Positions 22,877 to 29,641 of a stretch of 29,641 bases of DNA are shown here, piece by piece. Position 1 is the first letter of the stretch; every line of letters begins with the position of its first letter. Source of the DNA: a bacterium (GTDB taxonomy: Bacteria > UBP15 > UBA6099 > DSWB01); the NCBI GenBank assembly GCA_020061125.1, contig JAGUYV010000434.1, positions 1-29,641 on the forward strand. The letters run 5' to 3'. Below the pieces are notes generated by a model. It had not been told where the DNA came from and did no database searches. It saw only the letters and a program-made list of their open reading frames with translations. The position numbers and the translations under genes were made by a program.

Positions 22877-23452
22877 TCAGTCAAGGGGCGCCGTGGCGAG
22901 AGGCGTGTAAACAGCGCCGCGCGGGTCCAGTTCGCTCTGGAACAATACCACGCGCCGCACCGGAAACCGCATGTGCGGAACCTGGGAATCGAGAATGGTC
23001 TGCGAGACCGGAGCGGGATCGCGGAACCGGGCCAGGGTGAGGTGCGCACGGAACGGCCGGTTTTCCTGCGTGAATCCGAGTCCGGCCATTGCGCTCTCGA
23101 TGCGCCGGTGCAGAGCGGCGCAGGCGTCTGTGCCGCCGGACAATCCCGCCCAGAGCACGCGCGCCTTGCGCGGATTGGGGAACGCTCCGAGTGCGTCCGT
23201 GGCGAGTTCGAACGAACCGGTTTGCGAGGCCGCGGCTTGCATGGCGTGGGAAATGTCCGGAATGATTTCCGCGGGCGTGTCTCCAAGAAATTTGAGTGTG
23301 AGGTGCATGGAATCCGGCTTGACCCACCGGGCGGCGCACAAATCGCTGGCCAGGGCGCGGCCGGTTTCATGCAGCGCATCCCGGACATCGCGCGGCAATT
23401 CCACGGCCATGAAACAGCGGATGGTATCAGATGCGGATGGCAACGACGACAT
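22877..23452 (-). CDS. thpR: RNA 2',3'-cyclic phosphodiesterase (LigT/ThpR family)
   Basis: A 191-residue 2H-phosphoesterase that opens 2',3'-cyclic phosphates on RNA ends. The two catalytic HXTX motifs are HLTLKF (H50) and HLTLAR (H137), with the family N-terminus IRCFMAVELP (11-20) and WVKPDSMH before the first. Normal length is about 180 residues; the extra ten N-terminal residues come from choosing the ATG at 23452. An internal ATG at 23410 would cut the first strand. The gene begins inside the last codons of the RSH gene (26-base overlap), so translation is probably coupled. The ribosome site is weak. Confidence 0.92.
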   Translation of the reverse strand: MSSLPSASDTIRCFMAVELPRDVRDALHETGRALASDLCAARWVKPDSMHLTLKFLGDTPAEIIPDISHAMQAAASQTGSFELATDALGAFPNPRKARVLWAGLSGGTDACAALHRRIESAMAGLGFTQENRPFRAHLTLARFRDPAPVSQTILDSQVPHMRFPVRRVVLFQSELDPRGAVYTPLATAPLD

Positions 23453-25598
23453 CCTTGAGGCTCAAGATTTGGGATTCGATGGAAGAGAGCATGGACGCAT
23501 CGGCGATTTCGAGAATGACTTCGATCATTTCCAGACCGTCCACGGAATGCGCGTCCGCCTTGATGGTCACGAAACGCGCGTTGTTTTCGGTTATGGTTTC
23601 ACGGATTTTTCGGTGCGTGTCTTCCTGGTGGAAGACTTTGAGCCTAAGGCGCACCGGGAAGAAGGTGTTCTGCACCTGGCCCCATGATACAGTGGATTTT
23701 CTGGACCAGAACGCGCGGCGGGACAGCGTCCGGCAGTCCATGCGGTGCAACATGTTCTTGCGTCCCGAGGTGCGCATGACAATGGCGTCACCGGGCACAG
23801 GAGAGCAGGATTCGCAGATGTGCACGGGACCGCGGAACGGTTTGTCGGATGTGATGGTGTTTGCATCGTAGGCGCGCGCGAACACCGGGTGTGACGGAAT
23901 CAGGGGCAGCATCTGTTCGGGAGAGAGCATCGCCGAGCGTTTGCGCTGGGCGCGCAGGGCGCTGATCGCGTCTTCGATTCCGATTTCCCCGTATCCGATG
24001 GCTTCATAGAATTCGTTGAGGCTCTTCATCTGCAGGAATTCGGCAACCGGGAATATCAGGGCCTCGAGTTCCCCTGCTTGTCCCGAATGAACAAGGCCGA
24101 TGCGGCTCACGGCTTCCGTGAGATGTTCGCGCCCGTCATTGCGTGCGTGCTCGCGTGATCGTTCCTTGAGCCTTTGCATGATACACGACCGCGCGTAAGG
24201 GGTGCGCACGAACGAAAGCCATTCCACTGCCGGTGAAGCGTCCGGGTCCGTGCGGATTTCCACCTTGTCGCAGCTTCGCAGCCTGTAGCCGATGCTCACG
24301 GGGCGGGTGTTGACCACGGCGCGCTTGAATTGATCGGCCGTGTTGCGATCCAGGTGGTAGGCGTAATCCAGAACCGTGGATTCCGGCGGCAGGGAGATGC
24401 GATCCTGCTTTTCCGTGATCACGAATATTTCATTGCGGAAAAGGTCCGATGTCATGTATTCCACGGCGGACGGTTCGCCCTGGGCTCTCATCCTGTGCAT
24501 GATGTCGTGGATTTCCGAGAGGCGTTTCTGCAGGAAATCCGTGCGTTTGAGCTTGGACGGTTCGGACAGATAGGGAATGATGCCGCGCCTGTTCACATCG
24601 TGCATTTCCTCGGTCATGACGCGGATCTTGAATGGCACGCCGCGGTCGTGCACGCGGGTTTCGAGCCAGCGCTTGATGTCCGCGGTCTCGAATTGCAGGT
24701 GGTCGTCGAAACTGCCCTTGAGGTGTTCGTACAGGGAATGCACCACGCCCAGGGCCGGGTAGCATTCAGAATCGTCGTTGACGACCACGGTGAGGAAGCC
24801 CGAAAGCATCTCGCCGCTTAAGGGAGCGGCGTTCATGCATTCGTCGTGGAAATGAGCCAGGTTGTAGTCCGTGCGCACGATGCGGCTGCTGATGCCCGCA
24901 TCGCACATGGCCTGGTGCAGCGCGGCGCCCGCTCGGGTGAAAAACGGTTCTTCCTTTTCATGCGCGTATGCAAAGGCTTCTTCGGCGTGCAGGAAGCCTT
25001 CCTCGTTCATGAACTTGAGCACTATGTCTTCGTAGGCGTCCTTGACATCCTTCATGCCCAGGAACCGCGCCAGGGGGATGAAAATTTTCTGGGTTTCCAC
25101 GCAGTTGTTGATCTGTTTCTGCCTGGGAAGGTGGCGCAGGGTGTGCATGTTGTGCAGGCGGTCCGCGAGTTTGATGATGGCTACGCGGATGTCGCTGGCC
25201 GCGGACAGAAAGATCCGGTGGTGGTAGGCGGTGTCCGCGTCCACATCGGTCTTGAGTTCGAATTTGCGCAGCTTGGTTACGCCTTCAATCAGAAACGAAA
25301 CCTCGTCCTTGAAAGTGGCGTGGAGTTGGTACTCGCTGATTTTGGGATCTTCTATGACATCGTGCAGGATGCCCGCGGCGATGGTGGCGCCGTCCATGCG
25401 CCAATCCACCAAGGTTTCGGCTACGGCGATGGGGTGGATGATGGCCGGTTCGCCGCTCATGCGCAGCAGGCGGATGCGTTTGAAACTGCCGGCCGTGAAT
25501 TCGTAGGCGCGCCGAATGAGATCGAGATCCCCTTCGGAGAGGTATTCCGACCCTTTGGCGATGATGTGCTCGAGGCTGTCTTTGAAGACAACAGGCAA
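23427..25598 (-). CDS. RelA/SpoT homologue (RSH) with intact (p)ppGpp hydrolase motifs and degenerate synthetase domain
   Basis: A 723-residue long-form RSH. The hydrolase HD domain (about 20-190) keeps its metal and catalytic residues: IIHPIAVAE (H55), LHDVIEDP (H79, D80, E83, D84) and KLADRLHNM (D146). In the region that should be the synthetase (about 225-345), RxKxxxS, the D-x-x-A-x-R-V strand and YxSLHT are missing, while the framework ECYPALGVVHSLY and KIRVMTEEMH remains. A TGS domain (about 391-455), a Cys-containing region with SCSPVPGDAI and LHRMDC, and a C-terminal ACT-like domain (about 650-723) follow. So it probably only degrades (p)ppGpp, a SpoT-like role. The start codon is TTG at 25598; an in-frame stop lies upstream and no ATG fits. 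Confidence 0.88.
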   Translation of the reverse strand: MPVVFKDSLEHIIAKGSEYLSEGDLDLIRRAYEFTAGSFKRIRLLRMSGEPAIIHPIAVAETLVDWRMDGATIAAGILHDVIEDPKISEYQLHATFKDEVSFLIEGVTKLRKFELKTDVDADTAYHHRIFLSAASDIRVAIIKLADRLHNMHTLRHLPRQKQINNCVETQKIFIPLARFLGMKDVKDAYEDIVLKFMNEEGFLHAEEAFAYAHEKEEPFFTRAGAALHQAMCDAGISSRIVRTDYNLAHFHDECMNAAPLSGEMLSGFLTVVVNDDSECYPALGVVHSLYEHLKGSFDDHLQFETADIKRWLETRVHDRGVPFKIRVMTEEMHDVNRRGIIPYLSEPSKLKRTDFLQKRLSEIHDIMHRMRAQGEPSAVEYMTSDLFRNEIFVITEKQDRISLPPESTVLDYAYHLDRNTADQFKRAVVNTRPVSIGYRLRSCDKVEIRTDPDASPAVEWLSFVRTPYARSCIMQRLKERSREHARNDGREHLTEAVSRIGLVHSGQAGELEALIFPVAEFLQMKSLNEFYEAIGYGEIGIEDAISALRAQRKRSAMLSPEQMLPLIPSHPVFARAYDANTITSDKPFRGPVHICESCSPVPGDAIVMRTSGRKNMLHRMDCRTLSRRAFWSRKSTVSWGQVQNTFFPVRLRLKVFHQEDTHRKIRETITENNARFVTIKADAHSVDGLEMIEVILEIADASMLSSIESQILSLKDVVVAIRI

Positions 25599-25648
25599 AG
25601 GGCAGCACCCCGGTTCGCCGGATAGTTTCCCGGCGGGTTTGGTGTCTT

Positions 25649-25677
25649 ATTTTAATGGATGCGAACAGGGGGTTCAA
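25649..25677 (-). promoter_or_regulatory. Sigma-70-type promoter of the RSH gene
   Basis: On the minus strand TTGAAC (25677-25672) and TAAAAT (25654-25649) are spaced by exactly 17 bp. Transcription would start near 25642, about 44 nt before the TTG start codon at 25598. Confidence 0.6.
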
Positions 25678-25699
25678 GCGCAGTATGACAGGCGGCGCA

Positions 25700-25742
25700 A
25701 ATACAAAGCGCGCCGCGCATGATGTCTCGTCCCGCGGCGCGC
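25700..25742 (-). terminator. Terminator after hemL
   Basis: On the minus strand a perfect 10-bp stem GCGCGCCGCG/CGCGGCGCGC (25742-25733 with 25717-25708) and a 15-nt loop are followed by TTTGTATTTG. It lies 23 bases past the hemL stop and separates the heme genes from the RSH promoter. Confidence 0.6.
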
Positions 25743-25765
25743 CTGACAACGGATTCGTTATGCGA

Positions 25766-27052
25766 TTACAGCTTTTTGAGCGCCGCGGCGGCAGCCTTGT
25801 GTGTGGCGCGAATATCGTCCCATGAATGCGCCGCGGACACGAAGTTGGCCTCGAACTGGGACGGCGACACATACACGCCGCGCTTGAGCATTTCGTGGAA
25901 GTATTTTGCGAACCGTTTGGTGTCGCACTTTTTCGCGGATGCGAAATCCGTGACCGGTTCCGTGGTGAAGAAAATCGTGAACATGGATCCGACGCGGTTG
26001 ATTATGACCGGAACGCCTGCATTGCCGGCCGCACCCTGGATTTCATCGCACAGAAATTCGGCCTTTTGCTCTATTTGTTTGTATACGGATTTGTTGGCGA
26101 GACGGCTCACGGTGGCGATGCCCGCGGCCATGGCCACGGGATTGCCGCTCAATGTGCCAGCCTGGTACACAGGCCCAAGGGGCGCGATTTTGTCCATGAT
26201 GTCCGCGCGGCCTCCGTAAGCGCCCACGGGCATACCGCCGCCGATGATTTTCCCGAGGCAGGTCAGATCGGGCGTGACGCCGAAAAGACCCTGCGCGCCG
26301 GTGAACCCGGCCCGGAATCCGGAAATGACTTCGTCAAAAATCAGCAGAGCGCCCGCGGCGGTGCATTCTTTGCGCAGGCCTTCGAGGAACCCCGGCGCAG
26401 GCGGTACAACGCCCATGTTTCCGGCGATAGGCTCCAGAATTACGCATGCGACTTTGTCCTTGTGCTTTTTGAACGCATTCTTCACGGCCCCGAGGTCATT
26501 GTACGGCAGCACAATGGTTTCCTTGACAAACGGAGCGGGCACGCCCGCGCTGTCCGGTATGCCGAGCGTGGCCACGCCCGAACCGGCGCCGGCCAGCAGA
26601 AAATCCGCGTGCCCGTGATAGCAGCCGTCGAATTTGATGATGCGCGTGCGGCCCGTGAATCCGCGAGCGAGCCGGATCGCGCTCATCGTGGCTTCGGTCC
26701 CGGAACTGACAAAACGCACCTTTTCCATGGACGGCAGAGCCTTGCACAGCATGGTCGCCAGGCACTCCTCGGCCGCGGTCGAGATGCCGAAGCTCATGCC
26801 TTTGTCCGCCGCGCGCTTGACCGCCGCCACCACGCGCGCGTCCGCATGGCCCAGAATCAGCGGTCCCCACGAGCAGCAGTAATCAATGTATTCCCGCCCG
26901 TTTTCGTCCGTGAATTTCGAGCCTTTGCCGTGTTTCACGAAAATGGGATCCCCGCCCACGGACTTGAATGCTCGCACCGGGCTGTTGACTCCGCCGGGGA
27001 TGACCTTTACGGCCTTTTCATAGATTTTTTTGTTCATGTTCACGGATGCCAT
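25766..27052 (-). CDS. hemL: Glutamate-1-semialdehyde 2,1-aminomutase
   Basis: A 428-residue PLP enzyme that converts glutamate-1-semialdehyde to 5-aminolevulinate in the C5 route of tetrapyrrole synthesis. It has PGGVNSPVRAF (19-29), SSGTEATMSAIR (116-127), DGCYHGHAD (142-150), DEVISGFR (240-247), the PLP lysine in CLGKIIGGGMPVGAYGG (K268), and GTLSGNP. The ATG at 27052 has AGGAG 8 nt upstream; the longer open frame overlaps hemB and is not protein-like. It lies 43 bases after hemB and is the last gene of the operon, before a GC-rich terminator. The matching glutamyl-tRNA reductase gene (hemA) is not in the window. Confidence 0.97.
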   Translation of the reverse strand: MASVNMNKKIYEKAVKVIPGGVNSPVRAFKSVGGDPIFVKHGKGSKFTDENGREYIDYCCSWGPLILGHADARVVAAVKRAADKGMSFGISTAAEECLATMLCKALPSMEKVRFVSSGTEATMSAIRLARGFTGRTRIIKFDGCYHGHADFLLAGAGSGVATLGIPDSAGVPAPFVKETIVLPYNDLGAVKNAFKKHKDKVACVILEPIAGNMGVVPPAPGFLEGLRKECTAAGALLIFDEVISGFRAGFTGAQGLFGVTPDLTCLGKIIGGGMPVGAYGGRADIMDKIAPLGPVYQAGTLSGNPVAMAAGIATVSRLANKSVYKQIEQKAEFLCDEIQGAAGNAGVPVIINRVGSMFTIFFTTEPVTDFASAKKCDTKRFAKYFHEMLKRGVYVSPSQFEANFVSAAHSWDDIRATHKAAAAALKKL

Positions 27053-27095
27053 GATGAAATCTCCTGGATCATGTGTGGATTGCAGTTCAGCGTTT

Positions 27096-28079
27096 CTATT
27101 CCACCAGCCATTTGGCGGCGTCTGTGGCCCAGTAGGTGATAATGATGTCCGCGCCCGCGCGGCGCATGGCCGTGAGCATTTCCAGAGCCACGGCGCGTTC
27201 GTCGGCCCAGCCGTTTCTGGCGGCGGCTTTGACCATGGAATATTCGCCCGATACATTGTATGCGGCCAAGGGTTGCTCGAAGTTCCGGCGCATCATGGAG
27301 ATGACGTCAAGATAGGCGAGGGCTGGCTTGACCATGATAATGTCCGCGCCTTCCTGAATGTCGAGAGAGGTTTCTATCAGGGCCTCGCGCGCGTTTGCGG
27401 GATTCATCTGATACGCTTTGCGGTCACCCTTGCCCGGCGCCGAATGTGCGGCCTCGCGGAACGGGCCGTAGAAAGCGGATGCGTATTTTGCGGAATAACC
27501 CATGATTACGGTGTTCTTGAACCCTTTGCCGTCCAGGGCGTCGCGGATGGCGGCGACCTGGCCGTCCATCATGGCGCTGGGGGCCACGATGTCCGCGCCC
27601 GCTTCGGCGTGGGACGCCGCCATTCTGCCAAGAAGCGCGGCGCTGGGGTCGTTGTCCACATCATCACCCTTGAGAATGCCGCAATGCCCGTGGTCCGTGT
27701 ATGCGCACACGCACACATCCGTGGCCACGACCAGTTCCGGAAGGTTCTTTTTGAGCGCGCGCACGGCCTGCTGCACGATTCCGTTTTTGGATGTGGCTTC
27801 GCTTGCTTTGGCGTCCTTGGATTTGGGGAGACCGAACAGCAACACGGACGGCACGCCGCGCGCATATGCTTTTTCCGCTTCCTGCACGATGTTCTCCACA
27901 GACAGGTGAAACACGCCGGGCATGGAGGATACCGGCTCGCGCACATTCTTTCCGTGGCACACGAACAGGGGATACATGAGATTGGCGGCGCAAAGGCTTG
28001 TTTCGCTTACCATGCGGCGCAGGCCTGCTGTGCGGCGCAGGCGCCGGGGCCGGCATTCGAGGTCGAAAGGCAGGGACAT
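27096..28079 (-). CDS. hemB: Delta-aminolevulinic acid dehydratase (porphobilinogen synthase)
   Basis: A 327-residue enzyme that condenses two 5-aminolevulinate molecules to porphobilinogen. The active-site lysines are in GYSAKYASAFYGPFR (K198) and IMVKPALAYLD (K251, Schiff base). The metal site VCVCAYTDHGHCG has C123, C125 and C133, so this is the zinc-dependent type. FPLFV-like N-terminal elements (MYPLFVCHG) are typical. The ATG at 28079 has GGAGG 7 nt upstream and lies 13 bases after the cobA/hemD stop, so the genes are co-transcribed. Product flows to uroporphyrinogen III through HemC (not seen) and the HemD domain next door. Confidence 0.97.
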   Translation of the reverse strand: MSLPFDLECRPRRLRRTAGLRRMVSETSLCAANLMYPLFVCHGKNVREPVSSMPGVFHLSVENIVQEAEKAYARGVPSVLLFGLPKSKDAKASEATSKNGIVQQAVRALKKNLPELVVATDVCVCAYTDHGHCGILKGDDVDNDPSAALLGRMAASHAEAGADIVAPSAMMDGQVAAIRDALDGKGFKNTVIMGYSAKYASAFYGPFREAAHSAPGKGDRKAYQMNPANAREALIETSLDIQEGADIIMVKPALAYLDVISMMRRNFEQPLAAYNVSGEYSMVKAAARNGWADERAVALEMLTAMRRAGADIIITYWATDAAKWLVE

Positions 28080-28092
28080 GGCGTGTCCTCCG

Positions 28093-29616
28093 TTACAAGG
28101 TTTCCGTGTGGTATTTTACCAGAGCGTCCACCAATCCGGGAATGGTGAATTCCTCGGCTTCGGCATGAACGGTTAGCCCATGCTCGCGCGCCGTGTCCGT
28201 GGTGACCGGCCCGATGGAAATGATGCGCGCGTTCGCTTTGAGTTTGTCGAGGTTCAGCCCCTTGCATTTTTCGAAAAAATTGCGGACTGTTGACGAGCTT
28301 GTGAAGGTGAGATAATCAATCTCCCCGGTTTCAATGGCGCGCGCCGCGTCCGCGGGCATAGACTCGTCCAGCACGGTCCGGTAGGCTGTGACCTCGGTGA
28401 CCTGTGCGCCCGCGGCTTCGAGGTCCTCGCGCAGCACGGGCGGGGCGATGTCCGCGCGCGGCAGCAGCACTTTGTGGCCGGAAACGGCTTTGCCCATGGC
28501 CTCACCCAGCGCTTTGGCGAAAAATTCCATGGGCAGTTTTTCCACTGTGATGCCGCGCGCTGTGAGTTCATCGCGCGTGGCCGGGCCGATGGCCCAGATG
28601 CGGGGACCCTTGAGTTCTCTGATGTCCAGATGCAGATCGCGAAGGCGATTGAAGAAAAACTCGACTCCGTTCACGCTGGTGAAAACGATGTGATCGAATT
28701 CCGCAGCGTTGCGCAGAGCGGCGTCGAGGGGAGCGAAATCCAGGGGCGGCTCGATTTTGATGGAATGGAACTCGGTCACGGAAGCGCCCAGCGCGTAGAG
28801 GTCATTCACCAGTTTGCTGGCCTGTGTGCGTGAGCGGGTTACAAGCACGCGCGCTCCGAACAGGGGCCGGTTCTCGAACCACGAGAGCTTATCGCGCATG
28901 GACACGACTTCGCCGATTACAATGAGCGTGGGCGGCTTGATGGCGTGGTCCCGTATTGCCTGCGAAAGGCCGCCCAGCGTGGTCACGACCGTGCGTTGCG
29001 AGGGCAGGGTGCCCTGCTGGATGAGAGCGGCCGGGGTGTCCGCACTGCGGCCCGAGTCGAGGATCTGCTGAATGTTCTTTTCCGAGTGTTTGATGCCCAT
29101 GTAGATGACGATGGTGCCGATGGCTGGGCCGATACGGCTCCAGTCCACCGCGGTTTCGGCCTTGTTGGGATCCTCGTGCCCGGTGATGAATGCGACCGTT
29201 GAGGTGCAGTCGCGGTGCGTGGCCGGAATGCCCGCATACGCGGTCGCCGCGATGGCCGCGGTCACGCCCGGCACAATCTCGAATGGCACGCCCGCCTCGG
29301 CCAGGGCCTCGGCTTCCTCTCCGCCGCGCCCGAAAATGTACGGGTCGCCGCCCTTGAGCCGCGCCACGATTTTGCCCTCAAGCCCCTTTTCCACGAGGAG
29401 GCGGTTGATCTCTTCCTGGGGCACGGGATGCCTGTCCGGCATCTTGCCTACGAAAATCAGCTCCGCATCGGGGCGGCATTCCTTCAGAAACGACTCGTTG
29501 GCCAGGCGGTCGTACAGAACCACGCCCGCGCGGCGCAGCGCGTCCAGCCCTTTGACCGTGATCAGGCCCGGATCTCCGGGTCCCGCGCCGATGATGTACA
29601 CCAGTCCTTTTTTCAT
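28093..29616 (-). CDS. cobA/hemD: Fused uroporphyrinogen-III C-methyltransferase / uroporphyrinogen-III synthase
   Basis: A 507-residue bifunctional protein. Residues 1 to about 245 form the SAM-dependent methyltransferase (CobA/SUMT) with GAGPGDPGLITVKG (10-23), ARLKGGDPYIFGRGGEE (85-101), and VPGVTAAIAATAYAGIPATHRD (115-136, read as two adjoining stretches). It makes precorrin-2, the entry to siroheme and cobalamin. Residues about 254-507 form HemD, which cyclises hydroxymethylbilane (LVTRSRTQASKL at 258-269, FTSVNGVEFF, and FTSSSTVRNFFE). This fusion is common in sulfate reducers and clostridia. The ATG at 29616 has AAGG only 2 nt upstream and an AGGAAA further away, so the ribosome site is weak. 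It leads the hemB-hemL genes; the upstream gene, possibly hemC, is outside the window. Confidence 0.95.
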   Translation of the reverse strand: MKKGLVYIIGAGPGDPGLITVKGLDALRRAGVVLYDRLANESFLKECRPDAELIFVGKMPDRHPVPQEEINRLLVEKGLEGKIVARLKGGDPYIFGRGGEEAEALAEAGVPFEIVPGVTAAIAATAYAGIPATHRDCTSTVAFITGHEDPNKAETAVDWSRIGPAIGTIVIYMGIKHSEKNIQQILDSGRSADTPAALIQQGTLPSQRTVVTTLGGLSQAIRDHAIKPPTLIVIGEVVSMRDKLSWFENRPLFGARVLVTRSRTQASKLVNDLYALGASVTEFHSIKIEPPLDFAPLDAALRNAAEFDHIVFTSVNGVEFFFNRLRDLHLDIRELKGPRIWAIGPATRDELTARGITVEKLPMEFFAKALGEAMGKAVSGHKVLLPRADIAPPVLREDLEAAGAQVTEVTAYRTVLDESMPADAARAIETGEIDYLTFTSSSTVRNFFEKCKGLNLDKLKANARIISIGPVTTDTAREHGLTVHAEAEEFTIPGLVDALVKYHTETL

Positions 29617-29641
29617 AGCCTTGTGTCAATCCATTTCCTCA

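Noticed and set aside
1-29641. CRISPR arrays, tRNA or rRNA genes, insertion sequences, prophage
   Set aside because: No repeated spacer pattern, tRNA cloverleaf with a T-loop, transposase motif or phage gene was seen on either strand by eye. A tRNAscan or ISfinder search could still find something missed.

Overview
The window is GC-rich bacterial DNA with densely packed genes. The content points to an anaerobe that uses ferredoxin, rubredoxin and c-type hemes. It has a 2-oxoacid:ferredoxin oxidoreductase, a class I (two-iron) superoxide reductase, rubredoxins, a rubrerythrin-type protein, a hexaheme cytochrome, and a fused uroporphyrinogen methyltransferase/synthase with glutamate-1-semialdehyde aminotransferase. 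This set is typical of sulfate-reducing 'deltaproteobacteria' (Desulfobacterota) and relatives, but nothing here fixes the taxon more closely. No tRNA, rRNA, CRISPR array, insertion sequence or phage gene was seen.

Layout. (1) 1-4754, minus strand: korA-korB, then an aldehyde dehydrogenase and a nitronate monooxygenase/FabK-like gene cut by the window edge. (2) 4895-10392, minus strand: an oxygen-defence and electron-transfer island of twelve mostly tiny genes. In transcription order these are a hexaheme cytochrome lipoprotein, a CX4C rubredoxin, a rubrerythrin-like protein, thiol peroxidase, desulfoferrodoxin, a rubredoxin-like mini-protein, a DsrE-family protein, a flavodoxin, and four small Cys-rich proteins. 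Three of these genes encode fewer than 60 residues and are easily missed. (3) 10468-12584, minus strand: a YyaL/SPATA20-type thioredoxin-domain gene broken by one missing base. (4) 12683-19017, plus strand: an alpha/beta hydrolase, two cobalamin-type radical SAM proteins, an FAD-dependent desaturase-like oxidoreductase, and an M28 peptidase with membrane helices inserted in its catalytic domain. Most of these genes have their own -10-like element. (5) 19031-19894, minus strand: an EamA transporter, convergent with the second radical SAM gene. (6) 20106-22484, plus strand: a secreted Ig-like-domain protein. (7) 22589-25598, minus strand: a small unknown protein, ThpR, and a long RelA/SpoT homologue whose synthetase domain looks dead while its hydrolase motifs are intact. 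(8) 25766-29616, minus strand: cobA/hemD-hemB-hemL, for tetrapyrrole synthesis.

How they fit together: the tetrapyrrole genes supply siroheme/heme, which c-type cytochromes need. KorAB produces or consumes reduced ferredoxin. The rubredoxin, flavodoxin, superoxide reductase, rubrerythrin and Tpx set removes superoxide and peroxides without making O2. The plus-strand radical SAM/FAD block has no recognisable pathway and is the least explained part. The most unusual observations are the transmembrane hairpin inside the M28 catalytic domain, the synthetase-dead RSH, the 25-residue-period triple Cys motif protein, the probable leaderless starts, and a possible long antisense transcript across the EamA gene.
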